Counted from the first letter of the stretch, positions 43,041 through 51,693 are shown. The stretch: 64,000 bases of DNA from Verrucomicrobia subdivision 3 bacterium UBA693 (GCA_002298785.1 DBMR01000106.1:3521-67520), one strand, 5' to 3'. Notes: a model not told the origin generated them from the letters alone. Made by a program: numbers and translations.

Positions 43041-43061
43041 GTGGTTTTTCAAGCAAACCAC
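43041..43061. promoter_or_regulatory. Palindrome between divergent sigma-28 elements
   Basis: GTGGTTT-N7-AAACCAC is a perfect 7+7 inverted repeat. It lies 12 bp upstream of the minus-strand sigma-28 -35 box and directly abuts the plus-strand one. It could be an operator for a regulator acting on both promoters, or a chance hairpin. Confidence 0.5.
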
Positions 43062-43088
43062 TTAAGTTCCTCGGAAACCGGCCGATGT
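43062..43088 (+). promoter_or_regulatory. Candidate sigma-28 promoter facing the Pro-rich/TPR/NtrC operon
   Basis: TTAAGTTC-N11-GCCGATGT has the exact sigma-28 spacing and 12 of 16 consensus matches. It would place transcription start near 43095, about 85 nt before the first gene at 43179. Weaker than the opposite-facing element. Confidence 0.5.
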
Positions 43089-43178
43089 AGAGCCAGACAC
43101 AATCGAGGATTTGGATTAATGGACAGCTTCGGCGGTGGAAGATGTTCTCCGGATGATGCCAATCCTGGAGTTAAGTGT

Positions 43179-43727
43179 ATGGGAACGAATGTATTAACCG
43201 TTGAGACCCGCAGCAAAGCCAGGATGGCCGCAGCCATGATTTTGGCCGCGACGTTGCTGTTAATGGCGTCTTTTGGCCGCGTCCAGGCGACTGCCGCTGA
43301 AGGTTATTTGCCGTGGCTCGGTCCGTCTCCGTTGCGTTTCGCAGCTCCCGTCAGCAAATCGGTTGAACCACTTCTGCCGCCGCTTCAGATGACCAATCCT
43401 GTGGCTCCGAAAGTGGAAGCCCAGTCGCCAATTCCACCCCCACCGGCTGCGATTGGTCCTAACGCCGTCCAAAATTCAATTTCCACCGTAGAGCCTGATC
43501 TTTTAGGTCCGCAGGCGCCGCCGGAAACTCTAGGGCCAAGCCCTGAGCCAAGCATGAATTATCCTGCCGTGCCACCACTCGCGGCGGAGAACCTCGTTTA
43601 TTTTCTCCGTAATACCGGCTCCAATGCCGCCTCAGCCCTGATGGTGTTGCCGGCTTTTGTGCCGCCCCCGCCTCCCAATCCGATGCCGAGCAGCGCCACC
43701 TACCACTCCGCTCCTGCGCCGCCGTGA
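43179..43727 (+). CDS. Exported Pro-rich protein of unknown function
   Basis: I do not recognise this 182-aa protein. It begins with a charged segment and a hydrophobic helix (MAAAMILAATLLLMASFG), consistent with a signal peptide or anchor ending near ATAAEG. The rest is extended and Pro-rich, with the phrases LPWLGPSPLRF and PAFVPPPPPNPMP, and a short ordered patch (ENLVYFLRNTGSN). The start ATG at 43179 is preceded by GGAG (43166-43169). It overlaps the TPR gene by 4 bp, so the two exported proteins are translated together. A periplasmic partner of the TPR protein or of the flagellar motor is possible, but this is speculation from position. Confidence 0.65.
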   Translation: MGTNVLTVETRSKARMAAAMILAATLLLMASFGRVQATAAEGYLPWLGPSPLRFAAPVSKSVEPLLPPLQMTNPVAPKVEAQSPIPPPPAAIGPNAVQNSISTVEPDLLGPQAPPETLGPSPEPSMNYPAVPPLAAENLVYFLRNTGSNAASALMVLPAFVPPPPPNPMPSSATYHSAPAPP

Positions 43728-45079
43728 TGTTGCCTTTTGCCCAGCCTAGTTTTCGTCTACTGCCCCGGCTGCGGTCGTGGCTGGTCGTGTTTTTGGGCTT
43801 TAGCCTGCTTGCCGGTGCCGCGCCTGGGGCGGGTCAAAATCAAAACTCCGATCCCGCAGGGCCCAAGCCGTCAGCAGCGGAGGAATCCCTCCCGGCCAAC
43901 GAAGCCGACGAAACTCTGGTCAAATCCCGGGACCGGCTGACTTCGACCAACCTGCTAATGCCGGGTTTGAAAGAGCATCAGGCCCTGACGCTGCGCTCGG
44001 CCCGGGAGCGGCTGGAATTGGCCCGGCAACAGCGGCAAAACCGGCTGTTCAGTGAATGCCGGGCGCACCTTACAGGCCTCCTGGAAACCGAGGCGCCGGA
44101 GGAGATTTGGCGAGCCGCGATGCTGGAGTTGGCCCTGCTGGCGCAGGATCAGGGTGATCCCAGCCAGGCGCAGCAAGTTTATTCCCAGTACATCAGCAAA
44201 TGGCCTTTGGACGGCAATATTCCCGAGGTGCTGCTGCGCCAGGGCTTGCTCTACCGCGAGATGGGTTTGAGCCAAATGGCAGTTTCCAAGTTCTACGCGG
44301 TAATGACCAGCGCGCTGGTGGTTAAGGGAGACCGGCTCGAGCATTACCAACGGCTGGTGCTGCAAGCGCAGGTGGAGATCGCCGAGACTTACTATTTAGC
44401 CGGGAAGTTTGCCCCCGCGCGTGATTCATTGACGCGGTTGTTGAAGCAGGAATCGCCCAACCTGAACCGGGCGCGGCTGCAGGTGAAGCTTGTGCGTTGC
44501 CTGGCGGAGCTGAAAGCCTGGGAGGAACTGGTGGTGCGCGGGCAGGAGTTGCTCAATCGCTATCCGGAAGCGCCGGAGGAACCCGAGGTGCGATTCCTGA
44601 TCGCCTCGGCTTGCAAGGAATTGGGGCGCAAGGATGACTCGCTGCGGCAAGTGCAGCTTTTGCTGCAACTATCGACCAACAGTCCGAACGCGGGGATTCT
44701 GGCGTACTGGAAACGACGCGCCGGCAACGATATTGCCAACCAACTCTATCAGGAGGGGGATTTCTTCAAAGCCCTGGATGTCTATGTCACCTTGGCCAGC
44801 TTGGATTCCAAACCGGACTGGCAATGCCCCGTCCAATACCAGGTGGGGCTTATTTACGAGCGCCTGGAACAGCCGGTGAAGGCAGCCGAGACATATCAAA
44901 AGATCCTGAACCGCGAAAAAGAGATCGGTCCGGACTCGCCGCCAAGCTTGAGAGCGGTGTTGGATTTGGCGCGTTGGCGCTCGAAGTTTTTAGGGTGGCA
45001 GGTTAAGGCCGAAGAGGCGCATCGATTCCTCAATGATACGCCCGACGACCCGACCACCACAACGAAGCCGCAGTCTTGA
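43724..45079 (+). CDS. Exported TPR-repeat protein
   Basis: This 451-aa protein has a signal peptide (SWLVVFLGFSLLAGAAPGAGQ) followed by a series of tetratricopeptide-like helical repeats. Recognisable repeat pieces include EIWRAAMLELALLAQDQGDPSQAQQVYSQY, EIAETYYLAGKFAPARDSLTRLL and YQVGLIYERLEQPVKAAETYQKIL. TPR proteins in the periplasm act as scaffolds; in some flagellates they recruit stators, but homology to those proteins is not claimed. It shares an operon with an exported Pro-rich protein, an FlgN-like protein and a sigma-54 activator, which suggests a flagellar or envelope accessory role. Confidence 0.8.
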   Translation: MMLPFAQPSFRLLPRLRSWLVVFLGFSLLAGAAPGAGQNQNSDPAGPKPSAAEESLPANEADETLVKSRDRLTSTNLLMPGLKEHQALTLRSARERLELARQQRQNRLFSECRAHLTGLLETEAPEEIWRAAMLELALLAQDQGDPSQAQQVYSQYISKWPLDGNIPEVLLRQGLLYREMGLSQMAVSKFYAVMTSALVVKGDRLEHYQRLVLQAQVEIAETYYLAGKFAPARDSLTRLLKQESPNLNRARLQVKLVRCLAELKAWEELVVRGQELLNRYPEAPEEPEVRFLIASACKELGRKDDSLRQVQLLLQLSTNSPNAGILAYWKRRAGNDIANQLYQEGDFFKALDVYVTLASLDSKPDWQCPVQYQVGLIYERLEQPVKAAETYQKILNREKEIGPDSPPSLRAVLDLARWRSKFLGWQVKAEEAHRFLNDTPDDPTTTTKPQS

Positions 45080-45092
45080 ACTCTACCAGGCT

Positions 45093-45530
45093 ATGATCAA
45101 CTCACCCGAATCTCTTCCCGCCCAGACGCTGGCTGACAGTCTGTCCGCTCATTTGCAGTGGTGCTACCGCGCGCTGGAGATGGTCACGCGCGAGAACGCG
45201 GAACTGGCGCGTGGCGCCGAGCCGGCCTGGGAGTCCTTCCGCCAGAAAAGAAAAGACTTGCTTGTGGAGCTTGATACTTTGGTAAAGTGCCTCCGTACGC
45301 ATCGTCTGGCGTGGAATCGGCTCACGCAGGAAGAACGAACCTGCGACGCGCAGGTGCCGGCGTTGCTACGGTCCAACACGGACCTGATCATGAGAATTGT
45401 TTTGCTCGATCGCGAAAACGAACAACTGCTTCTCCGCCGGGGTTTGCTCCCGCCGGTGCATCTGCCGCCTGCCAGCCGGCAGCGGCCGCATTTCGTGACC
45501 GACCTCTACCGCCGGAATTTGGCCGGGTAA
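45093..45530 (+). CDS. FlgN/FliT-like small helical protein
   Basis: This 145-aa protein is predicted to be mainly alpha-helical. The central helix (AHLQWCYRALEMVTRENAELARG) and the later helix (LLRSNTDLIMRIVLLDRENEQLLLRRG) recall the arrangement of flagellar export chaperones such as FlgN or FliT, but the match is too weak for a firm name. I chose the ATG at 45093, 14 bp after the TPR stop; an earlier ATG at 45033 lies inside the TPR gene. It is followed 6 bp later by the sigma-54 activator. A second, better FlgN candidate lies in the flgJ-flgK interval. Confidence 0.6.
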   Translation: MINSPESLPAQTLADSLSAHLQWCYRALEMVTRENAELARGAEPAWESFRQKRKDLLVELDTLVKCLRTHRLAWNRLTQEERTCDAQVPALLRSNTDLIMRIVLLDRENEQLLLRRGLLPPVHLPPASRQRPHFVTDLYRRNLAG

Positions 45531-45536
45531 CCCTCC

Positions 45537-47009
45537 ATGCCCATAGAGAAAATCATCGTCCTTGAAGATGACCTGATTGTTCGTAAAAACCTGGAGCAGC
45601 AGCTTCGTCAGCGCCGCTACGACGTCGCCGCGGTCTCGACCCTTGCCGATACCCAGGAATACCTGGCCAAGGACAATTTCGACCTGATCTTTCTCGATGT
45701 GCGTCTGCCGGATGGCGAAGGGACGGACCTCCTCAAACTGCTCCAAACCCGGCCGCAAAAGCCGTTGGCGGTCATCGTCACCGGTTTCGGCTCCGTGGAA
45801 TCCGCGGTCGAATGCATGCGCAACGGCGCGTTTGATTACCTGATCAAACCTTTTTCCACCGAGCAGATCGATATCGTTCTCAAAAAGGCGGAGGCGTTCA
45901 CCCGCATACTAAAGGTAAACCATTTCCTCAGCCACGAGGAAGCGGCCACGGGCAGTGAGTTGCTCGGGCGCAGCCCCGCGATGGAGAATTTGCGCCAGCT
46001 TATTCGCAAGGTTGGCCGCACCCAGGCCACGGTGCTCATCCAGGGGGAAAGCGGCACTGGGAAGGAACTGGTGGCGCGCGCGCTTTACCTCGAGAGCCCC
46101 CGGGCGGAGGCACCTTTTATCAAGCTTAACTGCGCGGCTATTCCTGAAAACCTGATTGAAAGCGAGTTCTTCGGGCATGAGAAGGGTGCGTTTACCGGCG
46201 CGTTGAACAAGCGAGAAGGCCGGTTTGAATTGGCGCACGGCGGTACCATTCTCCTGGACGAAATCAGCGAGATCTCCCCCACGGTTCAGGCCAAGCTGCT
46301 GCGGGTATTGCAGGAGCGCGAGTTGGAGCGGGTGGGGGGAAGCCGCACGATCAAGGTGGACGTCCGCGTAATCGCCACAACCAACCGCCAGTTGGAACAG
46401 AGCGTGGAGAAAAAGGAATTCCGCCAGGACTTGTTCTTCCGCCTGAACGTCGTGCCCATTCACGTTCCGCCCTTGCGTGATCGCCGGGAGGACATTCCTT
46501 TTTTAGTCGAGAGCTTTGTGCAGCGGTTCGCGCGCAAGCACGGTGTCGGACCGCGCGCGGTTTCCCCGGAATGCCTCACCATTTTGAAGCACCATCCCTG
46601 GCCGGGAAATGTGCGTGAGTTGCAGAATGTGATCGAGCGGGCGGTGATTCTCTCCGCCGATTCCACAACGCTGAATCCGGAGCATTTGGGCCTGGCGCTG
46701 CCCACCCCGGCGGAAGCGCCGACGGCGGTGGCGACATACCAGGCTCCGGCGGCGACCGTTCCCATCCCGACGGTCAACGAGTCGGCGGCTGCCGCCATGG
46801 CTCCCGCCAAATCGTCCGCGGCTTTCCCCAGTCTCGCGGATTTGGAGCAGGAACACATCCTGGCCGCGCTCGCCAAGACCGGAAACAACCGTACCCAGGC
46901 CGCCCGCCTGTTGGGGATCAGCATTCGGACCCTGCGCAACAAGCTGCAAGAATATAAAGTGCAGGGCGCCCCCGCCGAAGATTCGGAGGAGGCGGTGGTT
47001 GGTGAATAA
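45537..47009 (+). CDS. NtrC-family sigma-54-dependent response regulator
   Basis: This 490-aa transcriptional activator has a receiver domain at residues 5-120 with phospho-acceptor Asp54 (IFLDVRLPD), Thr82 and Lys104. The AAA+ domain carries Walker A GESGTGKE at 170-177, the sigma-54 contact loop GAFTGA at 217-222 and Walker B ILLDE near 238-242. A Pro/Ala-rich linker (about 388-430) precedes a Fis-type helix-turn-helix (NRTQAARLLGISIRTLRNKL, 451-470). It is of the FlgR/FleR/NtrC type and is the only sigma-54 activator in the window, so it is the prime candidate for activating the flgB, orf83-fliA and flgF promoters. Its kinase is not adjacent; the hybrid kinase at 37739-40534 is one candidate. 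Confidence 0.94.
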   Translation: MPIEKIIVLEDDLIVRKNLEQQLRQRRYDVAAVSTLADTQEYLAKDNFDLIFLDVRLPDGEGTDLLKLLQTRPQKPLAVIVTGFGSVESAVECMRNGAFDYLIKPFSTEQIDIVLKKAEAFTRILKVNHFLSHEEAATGSELLGRSPAMENLRQLIRKVGRTQATVLIQGESGTGKELVARALYLESPRAEAPFIKLNCAAIPENLIESEFFGHEKGAFTGALNKREGRFELAHGGTILLDEISEISPTVQAKLLRVLQERELERVGGSRTIKVDVRVIATTNRQLEQSVEKKEFRQDLFFRLNVVPIHVPPLRDRREDIPFLVESFVQRFARKHGVGPRAVSPECLTILKHHPWPGNVRELQNVIERAVILSADSTTLNPEHLGLALPTPAEAPTAVATYQAPAATVPIPTVNESAAAAMAPAKSSAAFPSLADLEQEHILAALAKTGNNRTQAARLLGISIRTLRNKLQEYKVQGAPAEDSEEAVVGE

Positions 47010-47024
47010 CCTGTGGCGTGGGCA

Positions 47025-47048
47025 GCGGTGAGCCGGCTGGCTCGCCGC
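47025..47048. terminator. Strong hairpin between convergent genes
   Basis: GCGGTGAGCC (47025-47034) and GGCTCGCCGC (47039-47048) form a 10-bp stem with one G-T wobble and a 4-nt loop. It lies between the ends of the sigma-54 activator gene and the convergent isomerase gene. Likely a bidirectional terminator, though no long U-tract follows. Confidence 0.5.
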
Positions 47049-47053
47049 CCGGT

Positions 47054-48016
47054 TTAGGCCCTGGTGTTAAACGCGTCCCGCAGCACTTTGATGCTCTTCG
47101 GCACGGCTTCGTCCGGGTTGGCTTTGCCTTCGAACTCCAGTGAAACATACCCGGTATAACCAGCGTTCCGCAGGATTTTGGCGATGCGAGGGTAATCCAG
47201 ATCCAGGGTATACCATTCTCCTCCGCCGTAGTACGTCTTGGCCTGGGCATAAATCGTTTTGGGCGCGATCTTCTCCAGCTTGTCGTAGGGGTTCTCCATG
47301 AAGTTGCCAGTATCCATGAGCGCCCCAAGCCACGGCGACTTGACGGCATTGATCAACCGCAATTGGCCTTCCGGGGTCCGGCTCAGGCCCCAATGATTTT
47401 CCAAGGCCAGCATGACGCCGCATTGTTCGGCTTTGGGCAGGCATTTTTCGATGCATTCGATGCACCAGGCGAACCCCTCGTCTTCCTGATGCCCTGGGAG
47501 CACCGGCTCGATCCCGCGGGCTTTCATCAGGTCGTCAAAATCCTTAATGGTGTTCCAGCGCCCGGAATTGAGGCGAATGCACGGCACTCCAAGTTCGTAG
47601 GCGATTTCAATGCACTTATGGGTGTGCTCGATTTGCTTCTGGCGATCCGCAGCCTCGGCTTGCACGAAATTTTGGTGGATCGAGAGGCAGACCAGGTCGA
47701 TGCCGTTGCGGAAAGCGTGACGTTTGAGCTTTTGGAGATAGGCCCGATGCTCAGCGGTCAGGGGCTCTTTCTCCGGCACATCCATTTGGCGATGGAGGAT
47801 ATCCACTCCTTCCACGCCCAACTCCGCCGCTTTGTCGATCACGGTCTCGATCGACACCCGTTCCGTTTTGAAATGCCAGTAAGAATAGGTGGCGATGCCC
47901 AGCTTGATTCGCTTGGAGGCGGGTTTGGACTTGGCCTCCGCCGTAGCGAGTTGTGGAGCCAGGGCCAAGGCACCGGAAGCCGCTGCTCCGGCCAGGAAAG
48001 CACGTCGATTGATCAT
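47054..48016 (-). CDS. Tat-exported sugar phosphate isomerase/epimerase-like protein
   Basis: This 320-aa protein belongs to the xylose-isomerase-like TIM-barrel superfamily (AP endonuclease 2 fold). The N-terminus MINRRAFLAGAAASGALALA has a twin-arginine motif (RRAFL), so it is probably exported folded. Barrel segments with likely metal ligands are ALENHWGLS, GALMDTGNF and YVSLEFEGK (Glu, Asp, Glu). Such proteins are very common in Planctomycetota and Verrucomicrobiota and generally act on sugars or inositols, but the substrate is not predictable. It is divergent from the sialate O-acetylesterase, with 112 bp between starts, which could mean a shared glycan-related function. Confidence 0.85.
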   Translation of the reverse strand: MINRRAFLAGAAASGALALAPQLATAEAKSKPASKRIKLGIATYSYWHFKTERVSIETVIDKAAELGVEGVDILHRQMDVPEKEPLTAEHRAYLQKLKRHAFRNGIDLVCLSIHQNFVQAEAADRQKQIEHTHKCIEIAYELGVPCIRLNSGRWNTIKDFDDLMKARGIEPVLPGHQEDEGFAWCIECIEKCLPKAEQCGVMLALENHWGLSRTPEGQLRLINAVKSPWLGALMDTGNFMENPYDKLEKIAPKTIYAQAKTYYGGGEWYTLDLDYPRIAKILRNAGYTGYVSLEFEGKANPDEAVPKSIKVLRDAFNTRA

Positions 48017-48128
48017 ATCCGCAGCTTGGACCAGCGCGGGGCGCGTGTCAAAAGGGAAGGTAACGCCGACGGGGCGTGGTCTGCAAATCTGCTGGCGTGT
48101 CTTTTGCCGCTAGGTTAAAACGTCCAAC

Positions 48129-49751
48129 ATGATTACTGGTACCTGTCATGCCTTGTCAGCAAACCATCATGCTGCTTCCTCCTCCAGACGCGCGCACGGG
48201 ATTCTGCTCAGTTTGGTGGCGGTGGGGTTCCTGTGGTTCAGCCCGGTGGTGTTGGCCGCGATCCGCTTGCCGGCAATCATTGGGGATCACATGGTGCTGC
48301 AACAGCAGCAGGCCAATCCGATCTGGGGATGGGATGCGCCGGGAACGAAAGTCACGGTCAGTTTCGCCGGGCAAACCAAGACAGCGGAGGCCGGCAGTGA
48401 CGGCAAATGGACCGTAAAACTCGACCCGCTTTCGGCGAACGATCAGCATCAAACTCTCACAATCAGCGGGTCCGAGACGCGGGAGATCAAGGACGTGCTC
48501 GTGGGCGAAGTTTGGATGTGTTCGGGCCAGTCCAACATGGGCTTTCAGTTGGCTGGGGATTGGAACGGGGACATCGAAGCCCTGGCCTCGAAGCTGCCGA
48601 ATCTCCGGTTGATCCGGGTGCCGCAGGTGGGTACGCAAGAACTACAGACCGACTTCAAGGGCGCCTGGCAGGCCTCCACCCCGGAGAGCGCCAGCAATTT
48701 CAGTGCGGTCGGCTTTTTCTTCGGACGTTACCTGCAGCGGATCCTGGGAGTGCCAGTGGGCCTGATTGACAATGCCTGGGGCGGATCCGCCGCCGAGGCC
48801 TGGGTGCGGCGCGAGAGTCTCGAGCGGGCGCCGGCGTTTGCAGCGCTGATGCAAAGCACGGTGGAGCGGGAAAAGACGCTCACCTCGGAGAAGGCCAAAA
48901 CGGATTACGACGCGCAGTTGGCGAAATGGAAAGAGCAAGCCGCGAAAGCCAAAGCCGACGGCAAGCCCGCTCCGCGCGCTCCCGTTTCCCCCCAGCAATG
49001 GCTGGCCGGCAATGCCCGGCCGGGGAACATTTTTGCCGGAGTCGTTTACCCCACGCTGGGCTACGGGATCAAAGGCGTCATCTGGTACCAGGGCGAATCC
49101 AACGCCGGCCGGGCGTATGAATACGCGCAGCTCTTCCCGTTCATGATCGAACAGTGGCGGAAGGAATGGGGCCAGGGAGATTTTCCATTCTACTGGGTAC
49201 AGCTTGCTGATTTCCGCGCGGAAAAGCCGGAGCCGGGCGAGAGCGATTGGGCGGAGCTGCGGGAATCGCAGACCCGGACCCTCAAGCTGCCCAACACCGG
49301 CCAGGCGGTGATTATTGACCTGGGCGAAGGCAAAGATATTCATCCGAAGAACAAGCACGACGTGGCGGCGCGGCTGGTTCGCTGGGCGTTGGCGAAAGAT
49401 TACGGAATGAAGGTGCCTTATCGCAGCCCGGAGTTCAAAAGTCAGGAGATCACCGGCAATGCCATCGTCGCCACCTTCGACTGTTTCGGCAGCAGCCTGC
49501 GCACGTTTGATGTCGAGGAGGCGGTGGGCTTCGCGGTTTGTGGCGAGGATAAGGTCTGGCATTGGGCCAAGGCGACCTTGCAGGGACCGGATCGCATCCG
49601 GATCTGGTGTGACCAGGTGGAGAAACCGGTGGCGGTGCGTTATGCCTGGGCGGACAACCCGGTCTGCAACGTATTCAGCAAGGACGGCCTGCCGCTGACC
49701 CCCTTCCGCAGCGACGACTTCGAGATGGTCACCAAGCCCAAAGCGAAGTAA
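48129..49751 (+). CDS. Exported sialate O-acetylesterase-like SGNH hydrolase
   Basis: This 540-aa secreted esterase is of the sialate O-acetylesterase family, removing acetyl groups from sialic acids or other acetylated glycans. A signal peptide runs to about residue 43 (LLSLVAVGFLWFSPVVLAA), with a rather long polar n-region; the true start may be a later codon. The nucleophile motif is GEVWMCSGQSNMGF, and a second family segment is IKGVIWYQGESNAGR. Between residues 258 and 285 lies a Lys/Ala-rich helical insertion (AQLAKWKEQAAKAKADGKP). The predicted role is degradation of host or plant glycans in the periplasm or outside the cell. Confidence 0.88.
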   Translation: MITGTCHALSANHHAASSSRRAHGILLSLVAVGFLWFSPVVLAAIRLPAIIGDHMVLQQQQANPIWGWDAPGTKVTVSFAGQTKTAEAGSDGKWTVKLDPLSANDQHQTLTISGSETREIKDVLVGEVWMCSGQSNMGFQLAGDWNGDIEALASKLPNLRLIRVPQVGTQELQTDFKGAWQASTPESASNFSAVGFFFGRYLQRILGVPVGLIDNAWGGSAAEAWVRRESLERAPAFAALMQSTVEREKTLTSEKAKTDYDAQLAKWKEQAAKAKADGKPAPRAPVSPQQWLAGNARPGNIFAGVVYPTLGYGIKGVIWYQGESNAGRAYEYAQLFPFMIEQWRKEWGQGDFPFYWVQLADFRAEKPEPGESDWAELRESQTRTLKLPNTGQAVIIDLGEGKDIHPKNKHDVAARLVRWALAKDYGMKVPYRSPEFKSQEITGNAIVATFDCFGSSLRTFDVEEAVGFAVCGEDKVWHWAKATLQGPDRIRIWCDQVEKPVAVRYAWADNPVCNVFSKDGLPLTPFRSDDFEMVTKPKAK

Positions 49752-49760
49752 GCGAACGCC

Positions 49761-51674
49761 GTGCCCCAGTCCAGAGCAGTAGTGAAGTCCCCGGAAAGGC
49801 CGCCGCTGGCTCGAGTATTGATCATTGACGACGACGTCAATTTCAATCCGGTCCTGACGAGTTTTCTCTCGCGGCACGGTTATGAGGCGCGGGCCGCTAT
49901 GAATGGGCGGGAGGGCCTGGAGTTGGCGTTGCGGGAAAGGCCGGACCTCATCCTGTGCGACCTGGACATGCCGGTGCTCGACGGCTACGGAGTGCTGGCC
50001 CGCATTCGCGCCCATGAGCAACTCTACGACCTCCCGGTGATCTTCCTAACGGGGCGAGCGGAGCCTGGTCAAATTCGGGAGGGGATGAATGTCGGGGCGG
50101 ATGATTACCTGACCAAGCCGGTGAATCCGCCGGATTTATTGAACGCCATCAAGGCACGATTGACCCGGCGGGAGTCGGAGAAGAAACGGGCACGGGAACA
50201 AACGGAAAAGGCGGGCCAACTCTTTTCGGGGCTGATCCGTGACTTGCGCGATCCCCTGTCGGTGGTGCTGGGCTACACGGAACTATTGGGGACCGACGCG
50301 GTCGTTTCGACTGGCCCGGAGCAACGTCGCCCGATCCTGGAGCGGATGCAGGAGGCGATCGAGCGCATGGTGTCGATCATGGCCGAGACCATGTTTGTGG
50401 CCAAATCACGGCTGCAACGGTTGCCGTTTGACCCGGCCTCGGCGGATTTGCGTCACGTGTGCGAAATGGTCGTGGCGGGGCACGAGGCGCGCGCGCGTTT
50501 AAGTTTAGAATTTCCCGCAGATGAAATGCGCGCCGTGGTGGACGTGATCCGCATCCGCCAGGCGCTCGAAAACCTGGTGTCCAACGCGTTGAAGTTTTCA
50601 ACGGACCCGGTCCAAATTCGTCTTTCCCGCCCTGGAGAATGGTATGCAGTCGAGGTGATCGACTTGGGCATCGGCATCCCTGAGGCCGAACAGGCAAAAC
50701 TCGGTGAGCCCTTTTTTCGGGCGTCGAACGCGGCGAACCATCCGGGCAACGGGTTGGGTTTGTGCATTGCAAAAGCGTGTGTGGAGCAGCACGGCGGCGC
50801 ATTGAGAATCTCCAGCACGCCAGGGAAGGGCACCCGGGTCGCCTTGGAGTTGTGGCCGGTGCCGCGCCAGCAGATCAGCGGCAAATCGCTCCCCGCAACT
50901 GGCGAAGGCTCGACTGCGGTCTCGGTTTCTCCCACCACTGCGCGAGATCCGACCCGGGGATTGACGGTGCTGATTGTGGATGACGACGCACTCGTCCGCG
51001 GCACGTTGCGGGATATGCTCGAACGCGCAGGCGTGGCTCGCGTGCTGGCCGAAGCTGGCAATGCCGCAGAAACCCGCCTGCTGCTGCAACGACACACGCC
51101 CGACGTCCTTTTCCTCGATGCCCATCTCCCGGATAATTCCGGGTTTGAGCTCCTGGAAGAATTGAAACCGACAACGTCGGTGATCTTCCTCAGCCACGCG
51201 GAAGAGCATGCGGCGCTGGCGTTCGACTGCGATGCGGTGGATTTCCTGCTGAAGCCAGTCAGCGCGGAGCGGCTGCTGAGGTCGTTGGAAAAGGTGCGTG
51301 AACGACGGCCGCTTGCCAGGGAGAAGTCGCGTCTCGAGGATACCTTTCTGGTGAAGACCCTGACCGAAAAGCGGTTGATCAAGGTAGGGGACATACGAAA
51401 CATCGCGGCCTACGGCGAATATTCCTGGGTATACTGGGATAACGGCAAAGGGGCGATGCTGCGGAAATCGCTCAAGCAATGGCTGGCCGAGTTGCCCGAG
51501 GAGCAGTTCCTGCGGGTGCATCGCGGGGCGATCGTGAACCTGGCTTTCCTGGAGAAGGTGGAGCGACTGCCCGGCGGCAAGATGCAGCTCCGCCTGCGGG
51601 AGGCGTCCGAGCCCATCGCGGTAAGTCTCCGGTTGGTCCCGGCCTTGAATCGCCGGCTAAAGGGCAAGCCCTGA
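49761..51674 (+). CDS. Single-chain REC / kinase-like / REC / LytTR regulator
   Basis: This 637-aa protein joins four modules. The first receiver (about 15-135) has Asp67 in LILCDLDMP. A kinase-like region follows: residues 155-175 align with the HisKA H-box, but the His position is Arg160 (LIRDLRDPLSVVLGY in place of x-SHELRTPL-x). The HATPase domain keeps its N-box (LENLVSNALKFS), DLGIGIP and GNGLGLCIAK. The second receiver (402-515) has Asp453 in LFLDAHLP. A LytTR DNA-binding domain (about 527-630) ends it, with EEQFLRVHRGAIVNLAFLEKVERL. It starts with GTG at 49761, 9 bp after the acetylesterase, and could share its transcript. It overlaps nothing and is followed by a transporter gene 19 bp later. 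Confidence 0.9.
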   Translation: MPQSRAVVKSPERPPLARVLIIDDDVNFNPVLTSFLSRHGYEARAAMNGREGLELALRERPDLILCDLDMPVLDGYGVLARIRAHEQLYDLPVIFLTGRAEPGQIREGMNVGADDYLTKPVNPPDLLNAIKARLTRRESEKKRAREQTEKAGQLFSGLIRDLRDPLSVVLGYTELLGTDAVVSTGPEQRRPILERMQEAIERMVSIMAETMFVAKSRLQRLPFDPASADLRHVCEMVVAGHEARARLSLEFPADEMRAVVDVIRIRQALENLVSNALKFSTDPVQIRLSRPGEWYAVEVIDLGIGIPEAEQAKLGEPFFRASNAANHPGNGLGLCIAKACVEQHGGALRISSTPGKGTRVALELWPVPRQQISGKSLPATGEGSTAVSVSPTTARDPTRGLTVLIVDDDALVRGTLRDMLERAGVARVLAEAGNAAETRLLLQRHTPDVLFLDAHLPDNSGFELLEELKPTTSVIFLSHAEEHAALAFDCDAVDFLLKPVSAERLLRSLEKVRERRPLAREKSRLEDTFLVKTLTEKRLIKVGDIRNIAAYGEYSWVYWDNGKGAMLRKSLKQWLAELPEEQFLRVHRGAIVNLAFLEKVERLPGGKMQLRLREASEPIAVSLRLVPALNRRLKGKP

Positions 51675-51693
51675 CTTCGCCCACCAAGCCTGA

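Noticed and set aside
48642..50021. 459-aa frame antisense to the acetylesterase and regulator genes
   Set aside because: It runs across two well-supported sense genes and their junction and shows no recognisable domain.
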